From Solimonas sp. (lineage in GTDB: Bacteria > Pseudomonadota > Gammaproteobacteria > Nevskiales > Nevskiaceae), in the NCBI GenBank assembly GCA_030149365.1, contig JASBRP010000040.1, positions 1 through 41,416 of the forward strand: 41,416 bases of DNA, written 5' to 3'. Made by a program: the position numbers and the translations under genes. The notes beneath the pieces are model-generated. The model had not been told where the DNA came from and ran no database searches. It worked only from the letters and a program-made list of their open reading frames with translations. This document shows positions 1 through 10,141 of this stretch, in pieces. Numbering within the stretch: position 1 is the stretch's first letter; each line of letters begins with the position of its first letter.

Positions 1-41
1 CTCGGCGTTGTCACACCCTGGGGTTACCGATTCGTAAACTG

Positions 42-82
42 CCCCCACCCCCCCCCCCCGGTTTCGGGGCCGGGGGTGGGGG
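42..82. repeat. C-tract and GC-rich inverted repeat
   Basis: Positions 48-59 are an uninterrupted run of 12 C. The segment 42-52 (five C, A, five C) is perfectly complementary to 72-82 (five G, T, five G), so the stretch can form a very stable hairpin in either strand. The G-rich strand also has several runs of four or more G and could form a G-quadruplex. No T-tract follows on either side, so it is not a textbook terminator. No gene is visible in 1-120. Confidence 0.55.
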
Positions 83-120
83 TGTGGGGCCGGCTTGGCT
101 CTTAGCTGAAAGCGTCGCCC

Positions 121-157
121 CTCACCCTAGCCCTCTCCCCGCTTGCGGGGAGAGGGG
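121..157. repeat. REP-like intergenic palindrome
   Basis: The block contains perfect 12-base arms (131-142 and 145-156) around a two-base loop, preceded by a CTCACCCTAG leader. This 'ctcaccctagccctctcccc' type of palindrome is one I recall from intergenic regions of many GC-rich proteobacteria, where it behaves as a dispersed REP-like repeat. It lies just downstream of the sucD terminator. Copy number in this genome cannot be seen from one window. Confidence 0.5.
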
Positions 158-165
158 ACTAAAAA

Positions 166-195
166 CGAAAAGGCCCGCTTGCGCGGGCCTTTTCG
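166..195 (-). terminator. sucCD terminator
   Basis: Perfect 13-base arms (166-178 and 183-195) enclose a TTGC loop. The stem has a GC core (GGCCCGC) flanked by A/T runs, giving a T-run at the end when read on the minus strand. It starts 15 bases after the sucD stop codon, as expected for intrinsic termination of sucCD. The flanking A/T symmetry would also let it work on the plus strand. Confidence 0.85.
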
Positions 196-210
196 ATACT
201 GCGGCAAGGC

Positions 211-1086
<876 letters not shown>

Positions 1087-1104
1087 GAGGGGGATTCCGG
1101 CGGA

Positions 1105-2271
1105 TTAGGCAGACTGGGCGAGCGCGACGACGGTCTTGGCCGCCTCGGTGAGATCGCTCACGGGGGTGATCTTGAGGCCACTGGCGTTCAGCATGTCGCG
1201 ACCCTTCTCCATGTTGGTGCCCTGCAGGCGCGCCACCACGGGGATTTTCAGACCAGTCTGCTTGCAGGCCTGGATGATGCCCTCGGCAATCAGATCGCAG
1301 CGTACGATGCCGCCGAAGATGTTGATGAAGATCGCCTTGACCTCGGGCGAGCGAGTGATCAGCTTGAAGGCCTCGGTGACCTTCTCCGCCGTGGTGCCGC
1401 CGCCGACGTCGAGGAAGTTGGCCGGCTTGCCGCCGTGCAGCTTGACGATGTCCATGGTGGCCATGGCCAGGCCGGCGCCATTGACCATGCAGCCGATGTC
1501 GCCGCCCAGGGTCACGTAGTTCAGGTCGAACTTGCTGGCTTCACGCTCGGCGTCGTCTTCCTGCGAGGGATCGCGCATGCCGGCGATCTCCTTCTGGCGG
1601 TACAGGGCGTTGGCGTCGAAGTTCAGCTTGGCGTCGAGGGCCATGACATTGCCCTCGGTGGTGATGATCAGCGGGTTCACTTCCACCATGCTGGCATCGC
1701 ACTCGGTGGCGATGCGGTAGAGGCCCTGCATGATCTTGGTGAACTGGTCGACCTGTTCCTTGGTCAGATCCATGAAGAAGCCCAGCTCGCGCGCCTGGTA
1801 GGGCTGCAGGCCAGCCGCCGGGTTGACGAAGATGCGCTTGATCTTCTCCGGGGTGTGGTCGGCCACTTCCTCGATGTCCATGCCGCCAGCGGCGGAAGCC
1901 ATGAACACGATGCGCTCGCGGGAGCGGTCCACCAGGCCGGCGACATAGAGCTCGCGGGCGATGCCCGAGGGCTTCTCGACCCAGACGGTGTTGATCGGCA
2001 GGCCGGCAGCGTCGGTCTGCTTGGTGACCAGCTGCTGGCCGAGCATCTTCTTGGCGGCTTCCTCGACAGCGTCGAAGCCTTCAACCAGCTTCACGCCACC
2101 GGCCTTGCCGCGACCGCCGGCATGGACCTGGGCCTTGACGACGAACTTGTCGCCGCCGAGCTGCTTGGCGGCTGCACGGGCCTGCTCGGGGCTGGCTGCC
2201 AACTGGCCCTGCGGGACCGGAATCCCGTAGCGCGCGAAAATTTCCTTGGACTGATACTCGTGCAGATTCAT
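1105..2271 (-). CDS. sucC: Succinyl-CoA synthetase beta subunit
   Basis: The 388-residue protein is the beta subunit of succinate-CoA ligase, supplying the nucleotide-binding ATP-grasp domain and the succinate site. It begins [20 protein letters not shown], the usual family start. The nucleotide-binding stretch [19 protein letters not shown] lies near residues 45-63. The C-terminal CoA-ligase fold shows [26 protein letters not shown] and [11 protein letters not shown]. Length equals the E. coli protein (388). It is the first gene of sucCD and is transcribed divergently from the PP0621-like/pilSR genes. sucAB/lpd are not in the window. The leader has only a modest GGGGA ribosome-binding site. 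Confidence 0.97.
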   Translation of the reverse strand: MNLHEYQSKEIFARYGIPVPQGQLAASPEQARAAAKQLGGDKFVVKAQVHAGGRGKAGGVKLVEGFDAVEEAAKKMLGQQLVTKQTDAAGLPINTVWVEKPSGIARELYVAGLVDRSRERIVFMASAAGGMDIEEVADHTPEKIKRIFVNPAAGLQPYQARELGFFMDLTKEQVDQFTKIMQGLYRIATECDASMVEVNPLIITTEGNVMALDAKLNFDANALYRQKEIAGMRDPSQEDDAEREASKFDLNYVTLGGDIGCMVNGAGLAMATMDIVKLHGGKPANFLDVGGGTTAEKVTEAFKLITRSPEVKAIFINIFGGIVRCDLIAEGIIQACKQTGLKIPVVARLQGTNMEKGRDMLNASGLKITPVSDLTEAAKTVVALAQSA

Positions 2272-2498
2272 GCAGATCCCCGTAGAGAAGGAGGTGGGCG
2301 GTCAAATCAAGGGCCGCGCATTCTGGCGCAGCGACTACGCGAAGGCAAAACACCGTTCGGACGAGGCGGAAATATCCAGCCTCGGCAGGTCGTTATAAAA
2401 AATACACATAAATTATTTTTGTTTACCTTTTATTCTCGTTTTCTACCGGGATGGCGCCCTGCCCTACAATGCAGGCTCGCCCCCTTCGCCGAACCCCG
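2272..2498. promoter_or_regulatory. Divergent intergenic region sucC / PP0621-pilSR
   Basis: This 227-base spacer separates divergent genes and must hold promoters for both. It contains an AT-rich island (about 2392-2440) that contrasts sharply with the GC-rich surroundings. A TACAAT hexamer at 2465-2470 is a candidate -10 for the rightward genes, and TATAAC (2392-2397, minus strand) is a candidate -10 for sucCD. Neither has a convincing -35 at the right distance, so the exact promoters are uncertain. Confidence 0.4.
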
Positions 2499-2699
2499 AT
2501 GATCCTCCGCCTGCTTCTGCTCGCCGCCCTGGCCTGGATCGCCTGGCGCCTGTTCCAGCACTTCACGCGCGCGCAGCCGCTGCAGCGCCCGCCGCAGCAG
2601 GATCAGTTCGAGGCGATGGAACGCTGCCAGAAGTGCGGCACCCACCTGCCGGCCAAGGCCTTGTCGCGCGACGGACGCTGCGGCCGCTGCAGCGAATGA
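2499..2699 (+). CDS. PP0621-like small zinc-ribbon membrane protein
   Basis: The 66-residue protein has one N-terminal transmembrane helix (residues 2-19, ILRLLLLAALAWIAWRLF) and a short cytoplasmic tail. The tail carries two cysteine pairs, C43-x2-C46 and C61-x2-C64, that look like a minimal zinc ribbon; CGTHLP is typical of the PP0621 family. Function in that family is unknown to me. An upstream in-frame ATG at 2451 would add 16 residues, but the later start places the hydrophobic helix at the N-terminus as in homologues. The stop overlaps the pilS start (ATGA), so the protein is probably translationally coupled to PilS. Confidence 0.8.
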   Translation: MILRLLLLAALAWIAWRLFQHFTRAQPLQRPPQQDQFEAMERCQKCGTHLPAKALSRDGRCGRCSE

Positions 2700-4284
2700 C
2701 GGCGGGGACCTCCGCCACACGCCCCGAAGACTGGCGCGTCCTCTCTGCGCTGGGGCTCTACCGCCTGTCGCTGGTGAGCCTGCTGCTGGTGCTGCACCAG
2801 AGCGGCTTCGGCGCCAACTTCTTCCAGCAGTACCACGGCGACAGCTTCCGCCTGGCCTGCTACAGCTACGCCATCCTGGCGCTGTTCCTGTTGCTGCTGG
2901 TGGTCTACCGCTCACCGCGCCTGCAGGTCCAGGCGCATGTGCATTTCGCCGCCGACCTGGGCATGGTCACCTGGCTGGTCTACGCCACCGGCGGTGTGCC
3001 GCAGGGCCTGGGCGTGCTGCTGCTGACGCCGATCATCGGCTGCAGCCTGATCCTGTCGCCACGCATGGCCGTGCTGCAGGCCGCCATCGCCACGCTGGCC
3101 ATGTTCGGCGAGGAAACCGTCCGCCAGTTGCAGCAGCTGCGCTTCGACGCCTCGGACTACACCCAGACCGGTGTGCTGGGCCTGATGCTGTTCGCCGCCA
3201 ACATCGCTGCCAACACCGTGGCGCAGCGTGCGCGCCGCAGCGAGGCCATCGCCGAACGGGTGGGCAGTGAATTCGCCAACCTGTCGCGCCTCAACGAAAG
3301 CATCATCGAGGCCATGCAGACCGGTGTGCTGGTGGTGGACTCGGGCCTGAACATCCGCACGGTCAACGCCGCCGCGCGGCGGCTGCTGGGCCGCAGCGCC
3401 GCCATCGGCCGGCCGCTGTCCGAGGAACTGCCGCGCCTGGAGCAGCAACTGCGCCTGTGGCAGGACAACGATCCCGGCGCGCTGCAGCCCTTCAGCGAGA
3501 ATCCGCACGGCCAGGAGCTGCTGCTGCGCTTCTCCCGCCTGGGCTGGGGCACGCAGGCCCCGCTGCTGATCCTGCTCGACAGCGCCGGGCAGCTGCGCGA
3601 ACAGGCCCAGCAGATGAAGCTGGCGGCGCTGGGACGCCTGTCGGCCAGCATCGCCCACGAAATCCGCAATCCGCTGGCGGCCATCACCCATGCCGGGCAG
3701 TTGCTGGCGGAATCCAGCGACATCAGCGGCGAGGACCAGCGCCTGCTGGGCATGATCCAGCGCCACTCAGGGCGCATCGACAAGATCGTGCGCGACGTGC
3801 TGGAGCTATCGCGCCGCGACGATGCGCGCCAGGAGACCCTGGTGCTGCGCGACTGGCTGCAGCGGACCATCGCGATCTACCAGGAAGGCCACCCGCAATC
3901 CTCGCGCGCGCTGGACCTGCTCGACGTGCCGGGCAGCCTGCAGGTGCGCTTCGATCCGGGCCACTTGCAGCAGGTACTGTTCAACCTCTGGGACAACAGC
4001 TTCGAGCACGGCGCCGCCGGCGGCGGCCCGCCGCGCGTGCTGATGCACGCCGAGCGCCTGGACAACGGCCGCATCTACCTGGAGATCGCCGACAACGGGC
4101 CGGGCATCTCGCAGGAGCTGTCCGACAAGGTTTTCGAGCCCTTCTTCACCACCCACAGCGCAGGAACCGGCCTCGGCCTGTACCTCGCCAGGGAAATCTG
4201 CGAATACAATCACTCGCGGCTGCAGCTCGTGCCGCAGACCCGGGGTGCCTGTTTCCGCATCCTGTTTTCGATGGAACCGCGAGA

Positions 4285-4288
<4 letters not shown>
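2696..4288 (+). CDS. pilS: Sensor histidine kinase PilS
   Basis: This 530-residue membrane histidine kinase is the sensor half of PilS/PilR, which in Pseudomonas and xanthomonads controls pilin transcription. About six hydrophobic helices fill residues 15-175, as in PilS. A PAS-like segment follows (ESIIEAMQTGVLVVDSGLNI, then TVNAAARRLLGR). The H-box SASIAHEIRNPL has the phospho-acceptor His near residue 321. The ATPase domain has the N-box FNLWDNSFEHG, G1 DNGPGI, F-box EPFFTT and G2 GTGLGLYLA. The chosen ATG overlaps the stop of the preceding gene; an earlier in-frame start at 2633 would run deep into that gene. The end overlaps pilR by four bases (ATGA). No pilin genes are visible here. Confidence 0.92.
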
Positions 4289-5610
<1,322 letters not shown>

Positions 5611-5644
5611 GAGTCAGCGAATAAACCTGCTGCACGGCCCGATC

Positions 5645-5751
5645 TTGCATCTCCGGTGCTCGCCGTACTTCAGTACGGCTCCGCTCCTCGATGCAACCTC
5701 GGACCGTTCGCGACGGTTTCTTCACTGCTCTCGGCTAGAGCAGTGAAGAAA
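5645..5751. repeat. Composite palindromic spacer between pilR and cysH-like gene
   Basis: The convergent spacer holds nested inverted repeats. The outer arms 5645-5651 and 5690-5696 (TTGCATC/GATGCAA) flank an inner perfect hairpin, 5662-5669 and 5672-5679 (GCCGTACT/AGTACGGC). Next comes ACCGT-TCGCG-ACGGT (5703-5717). Last is a perfect 15-base stem, 5717-5731 and 5737-5751, around CGGCT. The last stem probably ends transcription of pilR and of the converging cysH-like gene, although no T-tract extends past it. The other palindromes look like a dispersed intergenic repeat. Confidence 0.55.
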
Positions 5752-5753
5752 AA

Positions 5754-6374
5754 TCACGCCGTCTGCAGGCCGCACTCGCGCTTGTCGTCGCCCTTGGTCG
5801 GGTCGTAATAGTCGAGGTTGTCCGGCAGGCCGTGCTGCTTGAGGTATTGCCACAGGTCCTTGGAGGTCCAGTGCAGGATCGGCGCCACCTTGATCACGCC
5901 ACGGCCGTCCAGCGACACCGGATCCATGCCGGCGCGGTGGGCGGTGTCGCCGCTGCGCACGCCGGTGATCCAGATTTTCGGCTGCAGCTCGCGCAGGGCG
6001 CGGCGGAACGGCTCCAGCTTCACCTCCTCGGTGAAGCGGTCATGCTCCGGGGTATCCAGCGCGGGAACGTCAGCCCCCTCCACGGCTTCGCGGTGGGCGC
6101 GCGAGCGCAGCGGCTGGTAGATCAGGCGGCGCAGCTTCAGCTGCGCGGTCACCTGGTCGGCGAACTGGTAGGTGGCCGGCGTGTTGTAGCCGTTGTCCAT
6201 CCACACCACCGGGATATCGGCGCGCTGGCGCGTTACCAGGTGCAGGATCGCGGCCGAGAAGGGTCGGAAGTTGCTGGTGATGATGGCACCGGGGTCCTGG
6301 GCCAGCGCCCAGGCGATCAGCCCTTCGGGGTCTCGCCCCAGGTCGCGGTTGACGGCTTGCAGGTCCAGGCTCAT
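5754..6374 (-). CDS. CysH-family (PAPS reductase-like) protein
   Basis: The 206-residue cytoplasmic protein belongs to the phosphoadenylylsulfate reductase (CysH) superfamily, which reduces PAPS or APS to sulfite with thioredoxin. The nucleotide-binding region reads SNFRPFSAAILHL, then PVVWMDNGYNTPATYQFAD, matching the pattern in CysH. WITGVRSGDTAHR matches the FAGLRREQS region. A single Cys lies in the C-terminal KRECGLQTA. The usual ECGLH ends in Q here, and the roughly 25-residue GD-HTT loop that precedes it in E. coli CysH is missing. The start was chosen because GGAG lies seven bases upstream; a longer frame begins at 6458. No cysDNIJ genes are nearby, so the true substrate is uncertain. 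Confidence 0.72.
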   Translation of the reverse strand: MSLDLQAVNRDLGRDPEGLIAWALAQDPGAIITSNFRPFSAAILHLVTRQRADIPVVWMDNGYNTPATYQFADQVTAQLKLRRLIYQPLRSRAHREAVEGADVPALDTPEHDRFTEEVKLEPFRRALRELQPKIWITGVRSGDTAHRAGMDPVSLDGRGVIKVAPILHWTSKDLWQYLKQHGLPDNLDYYDPTKGDDKRECGLQTA

Positions 6375-6459
6375 GTGCAGCTCCAGCGGTATTCGGCAGT
6401 ACAGACCGTAAATTATAAGCCGCCGTGCCAGAATCAAGGGCAATTGCATAAAGACCACT

Positions 6460-7356
6460 ATGAATATGACTTCCGCTGCTAAGAACTACGGCGATCTGGA
6501 CCTGACCGAGGATCGGCGCCCCGGCCAGCCCACCTGGCGCGGGCGGCGCACCCCGGACGGCGAGCCGACCCTGCATTTCCTGCATGGCAACGGCTTCTGC
6601 GGCGGGGTGTACTGGCCTTTCCTGCAGCCCTTCCTGCCCCGCTACGGTCTGTTCTGCAGCGACATCGAGGGCCATGGCGCCAGCGAGGCAGCGCCGCGCT
6701 TTTCGGGCGTGGCGGCCGTGCTGGAACGCGCCCGCGCGGTGATCGCCGCGCAGGGACTGGACCAGGGGCCGCTGATCGGTGTCGGCCACAGCTTCGGCGG
6801 CGCGCTGACCTTGCGCCTGGCGGCGGAGCACCCGGGGCTGTTCCGGGCAGTGGTGCTGCTGGACCCGATCGTGATGCCCGGCCCGATGTGGGCCGCCGTG
6901 CGCCTGGGCAGCTACGTCGGCCGTCACCCCATGGCAGCGGGCGCGCGCCGCCGCCGCGAGCGCTGGGCCAGCCGCGGCGAGGCGCTGGCCCGCCTGCAGG
7001 GCCGCGGCATCTACGCCGGCTGGACCGCGGAGGCCATGCAATGCTTCGTGGATCATGCCCTGCGCGATACCGGCAACGGCGAGGAGGTGACGCTGGCCTG
7101 CCCGCGCGAACTGGAAGCGGAGATCTTCGAGCAGCCGGTCTGGCCCTGGCGGGCCTTCCGCCGGCTGCAGTGCCCCACCCTGTTCATCAGCGGCCAGTCC
7201 AGCTACGGCTTCTTCCCTTGGGCCACGCGGGTGGCGCGGCGCATGGCGCCCCAGGTGGAGTTCCTGACCCTGCCCGGCGGCCACTGCTTCATGCAGGAGG
7301 ACCCGGCGGCCACGCAGGCCGTGGTGGCGGACTTCCTGCGCCGCCAGGGGCTCTGA
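6460..7356 (+). CDS. Alpha/beta hydrolase
   Basis: This 298-residue cytoplasmic alpha/beta-hydrolase-fold protein has no signal peptide. The oxyanion motif HFLHGNGFCGG lies near residues 39-49. The nucleophile elbow is VGHSFGG with Ser111, and the catalytic His is His275 in PGGHCFMQE. The usual acid after the penultimate strand is not evident (FISGQSSYGFF has none), so Asp135 in VVLLDPIV may serve instead. The fold cannot tell esterase, lipase or C-C hydrolase apart, and the substrate is unknown. The gene is divergent from the cysH-like gene across an 85-base spacer. A second ATG lies two codons in. The next gene follows after 59 bases, so they may be cotranscribed. Confidence 0.85.
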   Translation: MNMTSAAKNYGDLDLTEDRRPGQPTWRGRRTPDGEPTLHFLHGNGFCGGVYWPFLQPFLPRYGLFCSDIEGHGASEAAPRFSGVAAVLERARAVIAAQGLDQGPLIGVGHSFGGALTLRLAAEHPGLFRAVVLLDPIVMPGPMWAAVRLGSYVGRHPMAAGARRRRERWASRGEALARLQGRGIYAGWTAEAMQCFVDHALRDTGNGEEVTLACPRELEAEIFEQPVWPWRAFRRLQCPTLFISGQSSYGFFPWATRVARRMAPQVEFLTLPGGHCFMQEDPAATQAVVADFLRRQGL

Positions 7357-7415
7357 CACAAAAGCTTCACCAATCCTTCATCTTCACTTCACCGCGCCGG
7401 CGCAAGCTGAGACGC

Positions 7416-8249
7416 ATGAAAAAGGAAGATGCGAGCAACGAGGCAAAGACCCACTACCGCACGATCTGGATTTCCGACGTGCACCTGGGCACGGCCGGCT
7501 GCAAGGCCGACCACCTGGTGGATTTCCTCAAGGCCCACACCTGCGACACGCTCTACCTGGTCGGCGACATCGTCGACGGCTGGAAGCTCACCGGCGGCTG
7601 GTTCTGGCCGCAGGAGCACACCAATGTGGTCCGCAAGATCCTGACCAAGGCCAAGCGCGACACGCAGGTGGTCTACATCACCGGCAACCACGACGAGTTC
7701 CTGCGCAAGTTCGTGGACTACCGCCTGGAGATCGGCAACATGCGGCTGGCCAACGAGGCCATCCATATCACCGCCGACGGACGCCGCCTGCTGGTGACCC
7801 ACGGCGACTTCTTCGACGTGATCACGCGCTACCACAAGTGGATTGCGATGGCGGGTGACGCGCTGTACGAGAACACCATGCGGTTCAACTACTGGTTCAA
7901 CCGCGGCCGCTCGCTGCTGGGCATGCGCTACTGGTCGCTGTCGGCCTTCGCCAAGCAGCACGTCAAGACCGCGGTAAGCGTGGTGTCCACCTTCGAGGAA
8001 TCGCTGGCCCGCGAATGCCGCCGCCGCAAGCTCGATGGCGTGGTCTGCGGCCACATCCACCATGCCGAGGCCCGCAACATTGACGGCGTGGATTACTACA
8101 ACTGCGGCGACTGGGTGGAGAGCTGCACCGCCCTGGCCGAAGACCAGAACGGCAAGATCCACATCATCCGCTGGGTGCAGCTGGATCACCTGAATCAGGC
8201 TTCGCCCAAGGTCACCCCGCTGCGCAGGCCGGTGCCGGCCGCCGCCTGA
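7416..8249 (+). CDS. LpxH-like UDP-2,3-diacylglucosamine diphosphatase family phosphoesterase
   Basis: This 277-residue calcineurin-like metallophosphoesterase resembles the LpxH-related group (COG2908 type). Metal-binding motifs are in order: SDVHLG (D21, H23), VGDIVDGW (D51), GNHDE (N91, H92), THGDFFD and GHIHHAE. It has a long helical insert (LYENTMRFNYWFNRGRSLLG). Such proteins cleave UDP-diacylglucosamine or other phosphoesters at the inner membrane. This paralogue is longer than E. coli LpxH (about 240), so I do not assign it as the lipid A enzyme. The open frame extends far upstream, but the ATG at 7416 is where the family's N-terminus begins. A weak inverted repeat (8256-8278) follows. 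Confidence 0.83.
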   Translation: MKKEDASNEAKTHYRTIWISDVHLGTAGCKADHLVDFLKAHTCDTLYLVGDIVDGWKLTGGWFWPQEHTNVVRKILTKAKRDTQVVYITGNHDEFLRKFVDYRLEIGNMRLANEAIHITADGRRLLVTHGDFFDVITRYHKWIAMAGDALYENTMRFNYWFNRGRSLLGMRYWSLSAFAKQHVKTAVSVVSTFEESLARECRRRKLDGVVCGHIHHAEARNIDGVDYYNCGDWVESCTALAEDQNGKIHIIRWVQLDHLNQASPKVTPLRRPVPAAA

Positions 8250-8336
8250 GCGATAAAACCCAGCAATAACCGGGGTTTCCAACCGCTGTCGGAGGGGTCG
8301 GCTAGAATGTCGTGAAAGACCGACACGGACCGGCCC

Positions 8337-10130
8337 ATGCCCAAGAATATCCGGCTCAAGAACATCCGGGGGACTGCTGTCGCCGCCGCCCTGTCGGCGC
8401 TGGCCCTGGCCGCCTGCCACTCCAGCGACCCCAGCTCCGGTGCGCCCGGCGGCGGCAGCCGCAGCAACGCTCCCGCACGCTGCACCAACTTCGCGCCGGA
8501 CGACTTCGTCACCCGCAACGACCTGGCGCCCGGCAGCCGCCGCAGCGACGCCCAGCTGATGCTGCGCTTCCTGCAGTTCACCGACGACCACATCATCGAC
8601 GACGAGGGCCAGGCCATCAACGGCGCCGGCTTCCTCGATCCGCTGCTGCCGACCTTCGAGTCCGCCATGCGCCTGCAGCAGGAGTACTCGGATGAAGTAC
8701 TCAACGACATGATCCGCGGCGTCAACGACTGCCATGCGCAGTACCCGGCAGAGTTCATGATCGTCACCGGCGACAGCGCCGACCTGACCACGCTGGCCGA
8801 GACACGCCGCTTCATCGACAACCTCGACGGCACGTTCGATCGCCTCAGCGCCTTCGAGAAGCGTTGCAGCGAGGGCCTGCCGGAGGGCTCGGTCGCCGCC
8901 ACCTGCACCCGCTTCACCGGCCGCGGCGTGGCCGACACCCAAAGCGTGGATCCGAACCCGGACGACCCCACCTACCAGCTGCTGGCCACCCGCACCGTGC
9001 GCCAGATCCTGGATGCCACCACCGCCTCGCTGACCGGGCGCGCCGCCGACGGCTCGGTAGACCCCACGCGCCAGACCACCACGCGCGCGCCAGGCATGCC
9101 TGAAGTGCTGCGCTGTCATGCCGGCGATGCCGGCTGCATCAACGACAAGCTAGCCATGCCCTGGATGGTCGCCTTCGGCAACCACGATGGCTATGTCCGC
9201 GGCACCCTGGCGCTGCCGCAGGACGTGCTCAACGCTGCCCTGTTCGTCGCCGGCCGCCGCTACCTGGCCAACCAGCACGAATTCATCGATGAGTTCTTCG
9301 AGACCGACGCCCTGCCCGGCCCGGTCGGCCATGGCTTCCAGCACGCCGACATGGCTCGCCGTCTGGACGACGACCTGCGCAACGATGGCTACTACGCCTT
9401 CGACGCTGCCGGCGGCCGCTTCCGCATGATCGTGATGAACACCATCATCGACGGCCACGACTCGCGCATCCCGGGCAACCTGCTGCTGAATCCCTTCGCG
9501 CTGTCCGACGGCAGCATCGATGCCGCGCAGTTCGCGTGGATCCAGGCCGAGCTGGCCACGGCCTCGGCCCGCCGCCAGCTGGTGATGGTGTTCAGCCACC
9601 ACCCGGACCTGACCTTCGCCGAGTTCGGCATGTTCGCCCCGCTGGTGCCGATCGAGGTCACCGCCGCACAGCTAAACGCCGAGCTGGCCAGCCATCCCAA
9701 CGTCATCGCCTGGGTCGCCGGCCATACCCACGTACACCGCATCCGCCCCTTCAAGGTGGAGGACGGCATCGGCTCCAACGGCAGCATCGAGGTACCGGTG
9801 GACTGCAAGGGCCCGGGCGCCTGCACCGGCTTCTGGCAGATCGAGAGCGCCTCGCTGATCGACTTCCCCCAGGAGCAGCGCCTGATCGAGGTCTTCGACA
9901 ACGGCAACGGCAGCGGTACCATCCGTGCACCGGTGCTGACCCATCGCCTGGAGGGCCCGCGCCGGCTCGCCGAGAGCGATGACCGCTGCGCCTTCTACCT
10001 GACCGATCCCGCCGCCGTGGCGGCCGCGATCACGGAAGCCAACCTCGGCGCCCTCTGCGCCCAGGGCGGCGTGCGCGTCGGCACCGCCACCGACCGCAAC
10101 GTCGACCTGATGTTCAACATGCCCGACTGA
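8337..10130 (+). CDS. Lipoprotein metallophosphoesterase
   Basis: The 597-residue precursor has a basic N-terminus, a hydrophobic core and a lipobox LALAAC with Cys27, so it is predicted to be a periplasm-facing lipoprotein. The catalytic core has calcineurin-like phosphoesterase motifs: LQFTDDHI, VTGDSAD, AFGNHDGY, VFSHHPD and GHTHVHRI. The long inserts between motifs (about 130 residues before GNHD) resemble the large secreted metallophosphoesterases of the PPA1498 type, but that match is from memory. Substrate is unknown; a periplasmic phosphodiester or nucleotide is possible. It follows another metallophosphoesterase and sits 11 bases before the VWA gene. TAGAAT at 8303-8308 is a candidate -10 with no clear -35. 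Confidence 0.8.
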   Translation: MPKNIRLKNIRGTAVAAALSALALAACHSSDPSSGAPGGGSRSNAPARCTNFAPDDFVTRNDLAPGSRRSDAQLMLRFLQFTDDHIIDDEGQAINGAGFLDPLLPTFESAMRLQQEYSDEVLNDMIRGVNDCHAQYPAEFMIVTGDSADLTTLAETRRFIDNLDGTFDRLSAFEKRCSEGLPEGSVAATCTRFTGRGVADTQSVDPNPDDPTYQLLATRTVRQILDATTASLTGRAADGSVDPTRQTTTRAPGMPEVLRCHAGDAGCINDKLAMPWMVAFGNHDGYVRGTLALPQDVLNAALFVAGRRYLANQHEFIDEFFETDALPGPVGHGFQHADMARRLDDDLRNDGYYAFDAAGGRFRMIVMNTIIDGHDSRIPGNLLLNPFALSDGSIDAAQFAWIQAELATASARRQLVMVFSHHPDLTFAEFGMFAPLVPIEVTAAQLNAELASHPNVIAWVAGHTHVHRIRPFKVEDGIGSNGSIEVPVDCKGPGACTGFWQIESASLIDFPQEQRLIEVFDNGNGSGTIRAPVLTHRLEGPRRLAESDDRCAFYLTDPAAVAAAITEANLGALCAQGGVRVGTATDRNVDLMFNMPD

Positions 10131-10141
10131 CGGAACCTGCC

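Noticed and set aside
2288..2295. A perfect Shine-Dalgarno-like AAGGAGGT on the plus strand
   Set aside because: No start codon lies at a suitable distance and no convincing gene follows before 2499; it is probably chance within the sucC leader complement.
8256..8278. Weak AAACCC/GGGTTT inverted repeat after the LpxH-like gene
   Set aside because: The stem is only six bases with a long loop and no clear T-run, so it is not called as a terminator.
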